64,000 nt of DNA from Physcomitrium patens. Lineage: Eukaryota > Streptophyta > Bryopsida > Funariales > Funariaceae. Positions 1-12,181 of this stretch are shown in pieces; within the stretch, counting starts at the first letter, position 1; every line of letters begins with the position of its first letter. A program made the translations under genes and the position numbers. Under the pieces are notes generated by a model. It saw only the letters and a program-made list of their open reading frames with translations, did no database searches and had not been told where the DNA came from. Where the stretch lies: positions 15,669,372-15,733,371 of the forward strand of contig NC_037260.1 of assembly GCF_000002425.4 (NCBI RefSeq). Reading direction: 5' to 3'.

Positions 1-925
1 GCTTGATTCAGCTGATCAAGAAGCCCAGATATTAAAGGTAATAGATACCTATTTTTTATAGTAATCTTGTTGAGTCCTCGATAATCAACACACATCCACA
101 ATGATCTATCTTTTTTCTTCACAAATAGAATTAGAGCTCCTGCTAGAGATTTAGAATGGCGTATGAAATTCTTAGCTAGATTTTCTTCAATATACTCCTT
201 GAGTTCAGTCAACTCATTTTGTGATAAACTATAGATTGGTCCGAATGGTGGTTGTGCTCTTTTTTGAAGGTCAATTGAGCAATCATAGAGACGATGTTCC
301 ATGAGTGTATCCGCATTCTTTTTTTTTGAATACATCTTGAAATTCTTTATATTGACTTGGAATGCTACTTGAAGTCTTTCCACTAGTAGAAACAAGTGTG
401 GCATAAATAATATATGGTGATTCTTTCATAGCAGCATGCAAGAAAGCTTTTGCATCTATAAATACGGGTTTAATTGAATTGGACTTATGACTCTCTACTT
501 GATTAACTATACTATTAGTTGTACTTTTAGAAAAAATAAGAGTTTAGAAAATCGAATCTATTTGAAGGTTGTATTTTTCTAACCACGATAAATCTAAAAT
601 GACTGGATTAGAGGGAGATCTAATGATATTAAATACTACAAAACTATTATGACCATTGATTATTACTTCTATAGGAAGGGTTTCGTGAGTAATATCTCCA
701 AAAGACAATGGACGACCATCTATAACTTCTACATGAACAGGTTTAGTTTTCTTTACTAAAGATATGTTATGTCTTTTAGTAAATTCTTCATCTAAAAAAC
801 ACGCTGAGACTCTTGAATCTAACAAGGCAGAGACTTTGTAATGTTTAGGTCCTAAAATAAAATTTAATGTAAAACAAGGAGAGGGCTCTGAGGAGAGAAT
901 AGGACCTTTACTAGAAGTTGTGCAA
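1..925 (-). pseudogene. A1 pol fragment: protease and start of reverse transcriptase
   Basis: The longest open stretch (544-825) encodes the retroviral-type aspartic protease region: the active-site block reads LDSRVS where a working enzyme has D-S/T-G (AGA codon at 811-813), followed by the FLDEEFTKRH and DLSWLEKYN blocks that match A3. Downstream (1-~300) the minus strand matches the RT N-terminus of A3 ([17 protein letters not shown]), but frameshifts, including one in a T-run near 330, break it. The protein would have matured Gag-Pol and copied element RNA inside virus-like particles. It is non-functional. The DSR change is also present in A3. Confidence 0.85.
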
Positions 926-1003
926 GGTTCCAGCCATACGGTCCCTATTGTAGCTGGACAAACTTGTTTTCCGACATATTATCTTCTTTCACAACCATAC
1001 TCT

Positions 1004-1951
1004 TCATTTTGTGATTGCATCATTTCTTTGGACAATGTTAAGCAGTGTGCTTTGGTTCTCCACAATATAAACATAATCCTCTTGGCGACAACGAGTCTTT
1101 TCTTCCTCAGTAAGAGGTTTGAAACGTATTGCATCAATTTGCATATCCTCTACTTCCGAATGTATGTGTTGAAGAGGTATTGGTGTTGCCATTGAATTAT
1201 AGTAACGTTGAGGTCGACTTATACGGTTCTCAGATTGGAATTCAAAAAGACGATTGTCGCACTTCACAGCAAAGTCAATTGCTTGACTCAATGTTTGAGG
1301 ATCAGATAAGTTGAGCATTAATTTTTTTACTTCATATTGTAATCCGTAGAGAAATTGGCTAATAAGTGCAGCATCATCTCACTTGATATTAGTTGCAAGT
1401 TATCGAAATTGTGAAGCGTACAACGTTACTGATCGATTGCCTTGTTATAAAATATGGATCTTATTGGTTGCAACACGAATTGTATCATGTTTTCCATACA
1501 TGGATCAAAACTCTGTCAGAAAAGCCTCTAGATTATCCAATATTGGATCTCGTTGTTCAAAAAAAGATGAAAACCATGATAGTGCTGAACTTGAAAGAAG
1601 CATACTAATGAATCTAACTTGTGATCCTGGAGTTGGATAGCTTTGGAGTTGAAGTTCAATCACAAGTTACATTTGATTGATAAATCCTCGAAACTTGGAT
1701 CTGGTGCCATGAAACTTCTCGGATAGGATAATTCTTGGTTCTCTAACATTTGAAGGGCGTTTCACCATAGGAAAAAGGACATAGTTTGGTGCAGATATTG
1801 AAGCAGCTCCAACCATTTCTATATCTTCACTTCCTGCCAATCTTGTTGCTCCTTGTAGTAGTAAATTGAGTTGATACATCGCAAGCATTAACTCCCTCAA
1901 TTGCTCTTGCATTTGTGCCATTGCACTCTTCATTTCAAGAAGTTCTGCCAT
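1004..1951 (-). pseudogene. A1 gag
   Basis: Gag starts at the ATG at 1951 (MAELLEMKSAMAQMQEQL...), the same start as A3 gag. The N-terminal part (1667-1951) is open and includes a predicted coiled-coil-like helix rich in M, Q, L and E, then REPRI and F-HGTRSKF blocks. Stops and frameshifts follow. Near 1040-1085 the zinc knuckle C-L-Y-C-G-E-P-K-H is still readable, but it lies in a different frame from the preceding EEEKTRCRQE stretch and carries an in-frame TAA before its last Cys. Both lesions recur in A3. Gag would have formed the particle shell and bound element RNA. Confidence 0.85.
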
Positions 1952-2130
1952 GATAACACTTAGAAGAGAGAAGATGTCTAATATTGCTCAAGATAAATAG
2001 AAGAGAGGACTTGGAAACAAAAAAAATACTATAGACAATATCAATTTAAAAGAGGGTAATCCACAACTTTTACTATGCTTATATCTTATAAAAGAAAAGT
2101 GTAATGCACTCTTAATCAAGATTAGACAAA

Positions 2131-2143
2131 GCTCTGATATTTT
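2131..2143 (-). other. Primer-binding site, A1 (initiator Met tRNA type)
   Basis: On the minus strand ATATCAGAGC follows the 5' LTR at a short distance, matching the plant initiator-Met-tRNA primer site TGGTATCAGAGC with its first bases decayed. The same sequence sits at the same place in A3. Confidence 0.7.
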
Positions 2144-2162
2144 ACGTATACTCTTGTTAATT

Positions 2163-2723
2163 TGTGAAGGACAAGAACTCAATGAAAAAGTAATTCAGAC
2201 AAGTGAGCCTTCACTCAAAGAAAGGTAATAAAATATAAATAAATAAGTATGTATATTGAAAGAGAAATAGGAATGGCTATTACCAAAAGACAAGAAAATT
2301 AGAGACCCTTGAAACTAGACTGGAAGCAAGAAAAGAGTTGATAAGAGTGAAGAAGGCTTCACTCTTATCTCTATATATACTCTCTAACTAGGGACTACGT
2401 GGCGACGTTCTTTAAGACCTCCAATATATGTTGACTTTGTAGGACACATGCCTTGACTTACAAGACAAGTTTTTCTACGTGTGGGCTACATAGTTAGCTT
2501 GATCTTCAAGCTAATAACATGTGTGGCACATGGCCAACTTATTGACCACGTTTCTAATGCAAAAAGTCAATTAAAGATACCTATGAAGTCAAAGCAGCGT
2601 CTATGAAACTTCTATGGAGCTTCTATATTAAATACTATAGAATTAACTTACTTTTACCTACTTTTACTTACTTCTACCTATTTATATATGTAATTACTAG
2701 CTTACATGAGTATTTCCATGATA
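2163..2723 (-). repeat. 5' LTR of A1 (561 bp)
   Basis: Aligns end to end with both A3 LTRs and has exactly their length, 561 bp. Ends on the minus strand read TATCAT... and ...TTCACA (decayed TG...CA). It contains a TATA-like ATATATAGAG and directly after it the 13-bp-stem hairpin at 2340-2369. Confidence 0.88.
2340..2369 (-). promoter_or_regulatory. LTR hairpin next to TATA box (A1)
   Basis: GATAAGAGTGAAG and CTTCACTCTTATC form a perfect 13-bp stem around a 4-nt loop, directly downstream of the LTR TATA box. Compared with A3 (GACAAG/CTTGTC) one C-G pair is replaced by T-A on both sides. Confidence 0.55.
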
Positions 2724-2819
2724 GATGCTTCACCAAAGAGATAATATCTTACTCCAAAGATTAGAGAAGCAGCATTTAATCAATAATATATTAATTTTTT
2801 AAAGCCAAAATAATTTTAT

Positions 2820-4265
2820 CTTTGTACTATTTCTATGGTTACACTTGATTCAAGTTTTCTTGAACAAATTTATGCAGCCTCAGCTAAAGATTCATTAGTT
2901 TGTAATATCAAGTAGCATCTTGATAAATACAAATTTAAGTTTGTAGAAGATCTTTTGTATTTTGAAGATTATTTATATATTCCAAAAGGACCAATGTAAC
3001 TTTGTATTCTTCAATCTCATCATGTTTTCTCAACTATAAGATATTTTGGATTTAACAAAATATTACAATTTATCTCTTGAGATTTTTAGTAGCTTCAAAT
3101 GTAGAAGACCATAAAGAATTTTTTCCTCTTATGTGACATCGGTTCAAGATCTAAGAATTCTTGACATTTTCTTTATGGACTTCTATAGCCATTGTCAATT
3201 TTGAAGCAATCATAATCTTATATATTAATGATTTATATTACCAATCTGCAATCATTAGTTATATTCAATACTATCTACATTATTGTAGATTGACTTACAA
3301 AGATGGTATATTTTGTCTTATGCAAAAAGATAATTTTTGGAGAAGAAATAGTAAGGCTTTTCTTTGATAATATATATCAATTTCATGGCCTATTTCATAA
3401 TATTATTTTTAATTAAAGACCTCAATTTATATTAAGATTTGAAAGTTTCTTTTTAAGATATTGAAGGTGGATATGAAACTTTTCTTTGTCTTCTATTCTT
3501 AAATCAATGATCAAATAAAACAAGTCAATCAAGTTTTAGAGTAGTATTTATAATGTACCATCAACTATTAATAAGATGATTGGACCTTATATTTATCTTT
3601 AGCACAATTTATTTATAATAATATTCTTCATGCTTTGACTCAAAAACACCATTTTATGCCAAATATGATTACTATTCAAAGCTTGATTTGTTAAGTAAAT
3701 CAAAGGATGAAAACCTAGTATCTAAAGATCTTACAAAATAATTATCATAGCTTTAGATAACTTTGAATTTCTATTAATAAGCATCTCAAGATTCTTACAA
3801 AGTATCTTCAAATGAATTTAGAAAGAAATTCCTTATTTTTTAAGTTAGAAATAAAGTATGGCTTCTTTGACAAAATATCAAGATCAATTGGCCTTACAAT
3901 AAATTGAACTACGAAAGACTACGGCCATTTTATATTCAAAATTAAATCAATCCAGTGGCTTATTGTTTAGAACTATCCACATCTATGAAAGTACATTTAG
4001 TCTTTTATATTTCTCTATTAGAGGCTTATTAAGAATTAACTATTTTAGAAAGAATACAACCATCACTACCTTATATTGAAATAAATAATCATATGGAATA
4101 TGAAGTTGAAAAGGTCTTTGATTTTTGGTGAAGAAGAAGCAAATTAGAATATTTTATTCATTGACGTGGCTATGATATTAATGAATGTATGTAGAAATCA
4201 ACAAAAATTCTAATTAATACACCACAAAAGTATAATATTTTTATTGATGCTATCATCAAAAATTA
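2820..4265 (+). pseudogene. Fossil family A integrase-chromodomain remnant
   Basis: This plus-strand stretch follows A3 from the RNase H/integrase junction to the chromodomain with many stops. Readable pieces include KFKFVEDLLYFEDYLYIPKG (integrase N-terminal zinc region), the RYFG-NK block, and near 4090-4190 a decayed chromodomain (EVEKV...LEYFIH-RGYDINE). It is far more degraded than A1 or A3. No LTR follows it; at about 4270 it gives way to repeat D. It probably predates the A1 insertion next to it. Confidence 0.75.
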
Positions 4266-4881
4266 AAACCTATTTTAGGATGACTTTTCCATAGAGCTAT
4301 TGCTAGGATGTTAATTATAACAATAATAAAAAAAATTCTCTCAACAATCTTTAATTTAGTATATTTAATTTATTATCTAATATATCAAATTAATAAATAT
4401 TTAGAAAGTATTTAAATCATGAATCTTAAAATAGAATCAAAATTATAAATAAAACAAATCAAAATAAAACTAAAACTTATTGAGAGAAGCAATGCCTATA
4501 CTACAATCAATTCAAACAAAAAACCTTAAAGATGATGCTTAAGCTTTGGTCATTCTATTATAGATATAAAATTGACATTCTTTATAAAAATTGAAGTTAA
4601 AAGGGAAAGTGATATTATGGATATCTAATAAGAATATTCTAATAATATTTTTAGAATATTTTATTAAATTTTTATTTTTTTAAAAGACTCTCAAAATAAT
4701 TCAATATGAGGTTTTAAGAGATTTTTAAAATATTCTATAAGGTTACAAAAGATTTTTAGAATATTTTAATATATTTTAGAAAGTTTCATAATATGTAGTA
4801 TATATTAGAATCAAGGTTAAGAAAATCTTTAGTTGTAACAATATATCTTTTAAAACTCTAATTCGTCTATCTTAGTATTGA
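4266..4881. repeat. Repeat D, left half (split by A2)
   Basis: From about 4440 to 4881 this matches 29250-29685, including runs of TTTTAGAATATTTTA-like units and AACAATATATCT. The match continues on the far side of A2 (11622 onward), so D is the target A2 entered. D is probably the end of another retroelement, but I could not classify it. Sequence at 4266-4440 is AT-rich with nothing recognised. Confidence 0.65.
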
Positions 4882-5428
4882 TGTCAAGGATAAGAACTTG
4901 ATGAAAATAAATAAATAAGTGAGACTTTGTCAAAGAAGTATGACAAAATAGAAATAAGAAACTATAATTATTAAAGAAAAACTTAAATGATTATTTCCAA
5001 AAGATAAAAAAACTAGAAACTTCTTAAAAGTAGACTAAAAATAAGAAAATAAATGATAAGAGTGTAGAAGGCTTCATTCTTACCTCAAAATGTATTATTT
5101 ACCTAAGAAGTATATGGCGACATTCTATAGGACCTCCAAAATATATTGACTTTGTACAATACATATTTTAATTAGTAAGATAAGTTTTTTATATGAACAC
5201 TACATAATTAACTTGTTCTACAAGCTACAAACAAGTATAATACGTAATTTACTTATTGACCAATTTTGTAACCTATTAATCAATTACAAATACATATAAA
5301 ATGAAAAAAAAATTTATGAAGCTTCTAAGAAGTTTTTTTAAAAGATGTTATGAAATAAATTTATTTTTATCTACTTCTTTTTATTTATATTATATAATAA
5401 TAATTATAATAAATATATATCAATAACA
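4882..5428 (-). repeat. 3' LTR of A2 (547 bp)
   Basis: Aligns throughout with the A1 and A3 LTRs. Minus-strand ends are TGTTAT... and ...TTGACA. The TATA-adjacent hairpin survives at 5055-5084 with one mismatch and one wobble pair. Confidence 0.82.
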
Positions 5429-5439
5429 TTATCTCCTTT

Positions 5440-5900
5440 TTTGAGGACAAGTTCTACAAGGAGTAGTGATCGTATGTTCAAGAAGTGTAGGTACTACAAA
5501 TTATATTTGCCACGTATTTTAATCTTTATTTTTTTTGAAGGTAGTTGATAGGTCCTTTTAGTCATTAGTAATGCTTTATTCTAGGATAGAGAGACCATCC
5601 AATTATTTATTCATTATTGAGACTTTTGTAGCTTCTTTCAAACAAAAAATTTGTAACACCATTAGGAGTCATTTCTACTTCCAATAAAATTATCAAATAT
5701 CAAGACTCTTGTTTCAAATCATAATATCAAATATATTATATCTCACCATCTATTTAAAGAAGAACATGTCATTTTTTGAAGGTCTTCATTCATATCACAT
5801 CATCTGAAAGGTCGTAATAATTTCAACGTTTCATTCAATAAGTCAAAAAATGATGGATCTTGAATTGAATCTATTGGCTGTTGATTTTTTATCTCTTTAA
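5440..5900 (-). pseudogene. A2 remnant of the family A accessory ORF
   Basis: On the minus strand this matches the 140-codon ORF at 25230-25652 of A3, lying between the chromodomain and the 3' LTR. Matching DNA includes the region around 5560-5700 and the ATG end near 5890. It has stops and frameshifts. Its presence here and in A4 shows the ORF is a normal part of family A. Confidence 0.6.
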
Positions 5901-5959
5901 TGCCATAATTACACAAAAATTATAAAGAAAGATAAAAGATAGAATATAATTTTTTTTTT

Positions 5960-6480
5960 AAATTATGTTTTTTTTATAGCAAAGATTTTCTATCCTTCAT
6001 CTTAGTTTTTATAGATGTCATTAATGAAAAGCTTTGATCTTCTTTAGTGTATTTGTAAGATTTTTTTGCTAGATACTATGTATATTTATTAATATTATAT
6101 CTGAGCCAATGATTAAGATATTTCAATCTAAATTGGTACCACTTCAAATTTAAGACTTGTTTTACCTCAAATTTTTGATTATTATCCACTTCTATAAGAT
6201 ACATTGATATTTGTCTTCTTCTCACAATATTCTTTGTCTTACATGGCTCCAAAAGAGACATATGAAATACATATGAATTTTTATAAATTCCAATAGATGT
6301 AATTAATAAGCGACTAAATTCACTTGTTCATAATTAAAAAATGGTCTAAGTCTATGGTAATTTAACTTTTTATAAGAACAAATATTTTTAATATTACAAC
6401 AAAGTAATCATACTTAAATCCACAAATGTTTTTCTTTAATTTTAATATATATGGTCCAAATTTCTTTTTTTTCTATCCAA
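5960..6480 (-). pseudogene. A2 integrase C-terminus and chromodomain
   Basis: The open stretch at 6076-6261 reads MSLLEPCKTKNIVRRRQ, then EVDNN-KFEVKQVLN and LKYLNHWLRY, matching the A3 block from HMSLLEPYKT through the chromodomain. The key chromodomain W is visible, but the reading frame breaks just after it. Upstream integrase is missing; at about 6490 the sequence changes to family B. Confidence 0.7.
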
Positions 6481-6489
6481 AATATATTA

Positions 6490-9230
6490 TGATATTTTTT
6501 TAAATATGTATTGATTACATATTAATTGAATATAATTAATGATTCTTGAATAAATTGATATCTAATTCTATGTCTCTTTCTTAAATTTGGTTCATTAATT
6601 ATATACTTGATATGTTTTATAGTATCAATTGATAATTGGATAGCTTTAGATTTTATCTTTTTTTTTACCATAGTTTTATATTTAGTTTGAACTTTGGCCT
6701 CAAGTTTCAATCTATAGTTTGTAGCAAGTCTACCATTTGCTACCATCTCTTTTAATTTTTTATAAGTCTTTCTTCAATATATTTCTACTGCAACATCTCC
6801 ATCCATGCTTATAGCTAAATTCTTTAGAATTTTTATCAAATCATCATCTAAACCTACTTCTTCTATTATTCCAACTATGGCTTTATCATTTAAAATTAAA
6901 TCTATTTTTTTAAGTTTTTTTTTATTTCTTCACCTTTCTTCTATTTATAGAATCTAAATCTTTAATCTTTTGAATATTTATAAATCTATTATTAGTCAAG
7001 TTTTAAAATCTAAAATTAATATTATTTATATTGAAATTTGTAGATGATTCATTTGTATCCATATGTCCCTATGCTATAAGGATACTCTCTAAAAATCTAC
7101 AAAGTTATTTCTCAGCTACAAAGGCATCTCTTTTAGTTGTTTTTTAAGCTTTTATCAATAGATTTTATAATAAAAAATTATATAATTTTTCTTCTATCCC
7201 AATTACAAATCCAAGTATAATGTGAACCATCATCCAAGACTCTAGTCTCTATTATAGTAGCTATAATATAAGATTGACCAAGTATTATTAGATATATAAT
7301 AGAATTTTGTATAAAAAAAATTTGTTGTACTTCTACATCTCTAATCCTAGTCTTTATAGCTAGACAATCTCTATATAAATTACCTTATTAGTTGTTTTTA
7401 GCTCTAATTATCCAACCTTGGTTGATATCAATTGGCTACTTAATCTTCTCATATATTCATCATGATATGATATTGATTTCACATCCATGATCAACTAAGG
7501 CCAAAATTGGATCTTTAGAATTCCTCAACTTCACATATGTTTCTATAGTAGCTCTAATCTAATAAGAAATTGAATAGTTATTACTTTCTATTCCATCATT
7601 ATTACATTTAGAGTAAGTATTTACACATGTTTCTTATGCATTCTTCTTTATTTCTATAGATCTCATAGATATATATTCTATTTGATGTTTTTTTATAGCT
7701 TCAATATATTTAAATAAAGTATCATCTTTCATATCAATCTTACCTCCAATATTTGGCATTGCAAACTATGCAAATACCTATCTTATCTCTTTTTCTTCAT
7801 CCATAGTTATCCATATATCTAATACTTTTATTACAATAGCTTCAACTATCATCTGTTTCTTTTTATTTATCACATTAATGAACAATTCATGGAAATCTTT
7901 TTTAGCTATACCAAGAGCCTCTCTTAGAGTGAATTCAATTTTGGCATTCAAGGTCCTCTCCTCTAAAATACTTTTCATATTTATAGATGTCTCAATGTTA
8001 GATTAAAGCTTGTAAGTAGGATTTTTACCTTTAGATTTATTTGTATTATATTTTTTCTTTTCTTTGTCTCTCACCTACCATTTTTTTAATAATGATGTAC
8101 TATCAAGATAATAGTTACAACTTCTCTAATCATGGCTTCTATAGTTGGTAAAGAATTAGCCTTAACTACTTTTTATTAAAGCGCAATAGAGTAAGACTCA
8201 ACTTCTTTTCTTTTTATGGTATTACTCTATGATATTTATTCCTCCACCAATTTTTTTATGCTACCATTTTCAAAATTAGTCTTCAAAGGTTCATTTGATC
8301 ATATGAATCTTATTCTACCCTCCTTGAAATATACAATAACATTCTTGATTACAACCTTATAACTATCATACTTACCACGCTTATAGTTGGATTGTCACAC
8401 CATATACATCTTTCTACAAATTCTTTTGAGCCTTCAATTGTCTTTGATGAACTTGCCATTTAGAATTTTTTCAACTTAGTCATTTCCATCTTCAAATCTT
8501 ATATGATTTTGATCAATTCTTAAAAAGTGTCATCTTTAGCAGTCTTGATTACCTTTCAAAGTTACACTAGATTTTAAGATGTAGGCATTGGCTTTAGCCT
8601 TGATATTAAACTATGAGTCTTAATCTTTTTTTGTTTAGTCAAAAGCTCCATTATCTCTTGTATTAGCCTCCAATTATTCATAAAATCACTCTTAGATGTC
8701 TTATCTACTAGATAAAAGAACATCTTGTCCTCCAAATACTTATCAGTTGCCTATAAGAATAATATAGTTTTTTTTTGTTTCCAAAAGCTGCTTCTTTTGT
8801 CATAGCAATTACTCAAATTTAATCTCAAATTTCTTGATTAGTTCATTTGAAGCTATTTGATTTTTTAGCCTTAATTTAATCCACTTCAAAAAGGTGTGTT
8901 TTGTCATTATCTTTGAATCTTCTTCAAAAAATTCATCTTTCAAGAGTTCTTCAAATTTCTTCTATAATATAGCCTCAATATGCAAATCTTGCACCTTTTC
9001 TTTGATTTTTGGTATAACTGCCAAATCAAAGATAGTAATCATCTTTATTTTAGAAACTTGATGTACCTCCATTTCATATGTATAAATCCTTAGAAATTTA
9101 GTAATGTCTCTTCCATCAAACCTTCCAATCTTATCCACCACTACTTATAAAGCTTTGGTAGTATTTCTATCCTTTCTATGCACTTGTTGCTTCTCTTTTT
9201 ATAAATTGAACAAATGCCCTAAATAAATCA
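6490..9230 (-). pseudogene. Family B gag-protease fragment (B2) inside A2
   Basis: Minus-strand pieces follow the order of the B copy at 57606-62761. 6522-6746 matches the linker between protease and RT (TKYKTMVKKKIK against TRYKTADKKVK). 7200-7600 matches the protease. 7778-7978 (MKSILEERTLNAKIEFTLREALGIAKKDF) matches MKGVLEERILNAKVEFTLKE. 8440-9200 matches gag down to the Q-rich start near 9180. All are heavily decayed. RT, RNase H and integrase are absent, so the fragment is 5'-end only. Confidence 0.7.
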
Positions 9231-9289
9231 TGAGTACTTATTCTACTTGATAATACAAACTCTAGGATTTGATCTCTTATCTTGACTTA

Positions 9290-10292
9290 TTGAGAAAATT
9301 TAGTGCCTTAAAGCTCTTTAAGTAGAAGTACAAATATATTAGAGTAGAAAGAATTTTCCTTAAAAAAATGTTAAGCTTTTGGCTACCACTAATTATTCAA
9401 TCAAGTGTCAAAATAAAAAAGCACCAAATTTTTATATATAATTTTTTTCCTATTAGGATAATTATATCAATACATAAGTCCTAAGTACCAAAAGACATCC
9501 AAAATGTGATAAAAAAATTCTAAATCTTGATATATTTTGAAGGTGATTTTTTTTCAAATTTTAATAGATCATATTTCATGATCGGATTGTCCAAATAAAC
9601 TAAAATTTTACATGAACTATTGATATATTTTAAACAACTACTAAAAAAAATTTCAATAAAAAATTTATTATGGATCTTGAAATATTCCCAAAATCCTAAC
9701 CATAGCTTCAAACCCTTGCTTATATATACCCATGTAAAATTTTCTTTATATTTCATAAAATAAATACTTAAATACCATAATATTTTGATGTATAGCTTTT
9801 TAACCTAATAATACATAATTTTGGAAATTTTGAGCTAAAAATTCATTCAAAAACTTAAAATATAGTTCCAACCATTACTATCAATAAAATGGCTCACTTA
9901 CTACATTTCAATTATATACGTTATCTTCAATGTTTTATAACTCCTTCATATAAATTCCAAATATAATAATTCTTTAATAAAAGATATAGGTTTTGAAATC
10001 ATTCTTGTGATTGTACCTCTCAAACTCCAAAAGCTATTATATAATTTTTTTTATTTCTAAAAGAGCAACCATATATCTTAAAAAGACACCTTAACTTTAA
10101 ATGGCTATAACTTTATTACCTCTAACTCCAAATCCTCAAAAATTTAAGCACAAATTATAGTTCAAATTTTAAATCTTACAATCTTTGCTTTTAATTTTTG
10201 AATGCATCTTTTGAAGTTGCCAAAATCCTTGTTATGGTTGTAGATAGCCTCTTGACAATCTATTGGACATAACTTTTAATCAATAGAGATGA
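9290..10292 (-). repeat. C-type LTR remnant upstream of B2
   Basis: Matches 39730-40690 in the same orientation (GGCTACCACTAATTATTCAA against GGCTGTCACTAATTACTCAA; ATCAATAGAGATGAAG against ACCAATGGGGATGAAG). It lies where the 5' LTR of B2 should be, supporting C LTRs as belonging to a B-type family. It is cut at 10292, where A2 gag resumes. Confidence 0.65.
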
Positions 10293-10860
10293 AGTTCCTC
10301 ACAAGTTGTCTAAATTGTAAAGCATACAATGTTATAGATTGATTTCTTTGTTGTAAAATATAGATCTTGTTTGTTGCAACATGAACTATATCATGTCCTT
10401 CATACATTCAATGAAATTTTATCAAAAAAACTTTTAAGTTGTGTAATATTAAATCACATTATTCAAGAAAAGATGAATACCATAATAATGCACAATCAAA
10501 AAGTAGTGTTGTAATAAACCTAACTTGTGATCCTGAAGTTGGATAGCTTTGGATTTGAAGTTCAATTATTGGTTGTACTTGATTCATGAATCTTTAAAAC
10601 TTTGATCTTATATCATCAAACTTCTCGGATAAGTTAATTCTTGGTTCTCTAATATTTAAATAGTGTTCTACCATAAGAAAAGGAACATGATTTGGTACAA
10701 ATATTGAAATATCTTTAATTATTTCTATATCTTTATTTTCTAATATTCTTGTTTGTCTTTATAGTGGTAAATTGAGTTGATGCATTGTAAGCATTAATTT
10801 CTTCAATTATTCTTGCATTTGCGCCATTACACTCTTTATTTTGAGAAGTTCTATTATAAT
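10293..10860 (-). pseudogene. A2 gag remnant
   Basis: The minus strand matches the first part of A1/A3 gag, from the equivalent of the original start (now ATA instead of ATG near 10855) through the REPRI and GTRSKF blocks to the region matching A3 21190. A poly-A tract of about 18 lies just upstream at 10897-10914. The rest of gag and most of pol were removed. Confidence 0.65.
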
Positions 10861-11076
10861 AATACCTATAAGAAAAAAAATGTCTAATATTGATTAAGAA
10901 AAAAAAAAAAAAAAAGAACTTGAAAACAAAAAAAAAAATACTAAAAGTAATACTAACTTAGAAGAAAATAATTTGTAACTTCTAATATGCTTATGTCTTA
11001 TCAAGAGAAAACAATACTCTATTCTTAATGAAGAAAAGATAAAACTTTGATATCATAAGCATATTCTTATTAATTT

Positions 11077-11621
11077 ATAAAAAGTAAGAACTCAATGAAA
11101 ATAAATAAAGAAGTGAGACTTTTTCATAGAAGTATCATAAAATAAAAATAAATAAATATATATATTAAAAAAAAACTTATATGATAATTGCCAAAAAACA
11201 AGAAAACTAGAAACTTCTTGAAACTAGATAAAAAGTAAGAAAAGAATTGATAAGAATGAAGAAAACTTCATTCTTGCCTCTATATATACTATCTACCTAA
11301 GAGATATGTAGCCACATTCTATTAGATTTTCAAAACATGTTAACTTTGGATGACACATATCTTAATTAATAAGACAAGTTTTCTATATAGACACCACATA
11401 ATTAATTTGTTCCATAAGTTAGTAACATGTATGACACATGATTAACTTATTGATCAAATTTCTAACCTACTTATCAACTACAATCACATGTAAAGTCAAA
11501 GCAACATCTATGAAGCTTTTAAAAAACTATCTTAAAATATGCTATGAAATTCATTTATTTTTACCTACTTCTACTTGTTCATATTACCTATATAATGAAT
11601 ACAATAAATTTATCTACTACA
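11077..11621 (-). repeat. 5' LTR of A2 (545 bp)
   Basis: Matches the other A LTRs. Hairpin at 11249-11278: inner stem AAGAATGAAG/CTTCATTCTT is perfectly paired, with G-C replaced by A-T relative to A3. A decayed primer site (GATATC-type) lies just left at about 11045-11060. Confidence 0.8.
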
Positions 11622-12060
11622 ATTGTTCTTATATTCTTTCATTTTAATCAAATTCTTGTTAATTTTTTAATTGAAATTCTTTTATTTAACTTATTTAATT
11701 TTTAATATTTAGTTTTTATAAGTAAATTGTTTTATAAAGAATTTATTTTTTAATAAATAAAATCTAATATAAAATATAAACATTTTAAACTTCTAATTTA
11801 TGTTTGTTTTTTATTTTTTATAGCATTTCAAAATACCTGCTTTAGAATATTTTTTTTTATTTTTAATTACATATAATTTTATAAATGATATAGTTTATAT
11901 TCTTTAAAAATAATAATTAATGTTATACAAAAAATTGATATAACTTTAAAACATGTTTTAATGATAAATCAATAAAAAATTTAAAAAACATATTTTGTTA
12001 TAAATTTGTATATTACTCATAAATCTATTTTTATAAATATTAACTTCTATTAAATATAGA
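11622..12060. repeat. Repeat D, right half
   Basis: Continues repeat D across A2: TTAATCAAATTCTTGTTAA matches TTAATCAAGTTCTTATTAG near 29702. Recognisable similarity lasts to about 11760. The rest is AT-rich DNA with no feature seen before the host island. Confidence 0.6.
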
Positions 12061-12181
12061 AAAAAACTAAAAAATGCATCTTTGAAACATGATCATTTCT
12101 ATAAGGACATCAATATGTTTTCTAAACAATATCAAGTAATTGCTTGTAAATGATACAAAAGCATTGCATTCTTGATCAAGT

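Larger units (their letters stand above)
1..2723 (-). mobile_element. Ty3/gypsy chromovirus A1, 5' part (cut by window start)
   Basis: Read on the minus strand this runs from a 5' LTR (2163-2723) through a primer site, gag, protease and the start of reverse transcriptase, leaving the window at position 1. It is collinear with the complete A3 element at 19860-26254: position 1 lies in the RT region equivalent to about 22580 of A3. Many stops and frameshifts make it a dead copy. It abuts an older plus-strand family A remnant at 2724, so A1 may have inserted into a relative. The other LTR and target duplication lie outside the window; GATGC (2724-2728) would be the candidate duplication. Confidence 0.9.
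4882..11621 (-). mobile_element. Family A element A2 with chimeric interior
   Basis: LTRs at 4882-5428 (3') and 11077-11621 (5') flank it, with target duplication ATTGA (4877-4881) and ATTGT (11622-11626). The uninterrupted D copy has ATTGA at 29681-29685, confirming both borders. Inside, family A sequence is present only at the ends (5429-~6490 and ~10293-11076). The middle holds minus-strand family B gag-protease (6490-9230) and a C-type LTR piece (9290-10292). The simplest history is insertion of a B element into A2 gag, then deletion of the B 3' half together with most of A2 pol. Confidence 0.8.
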
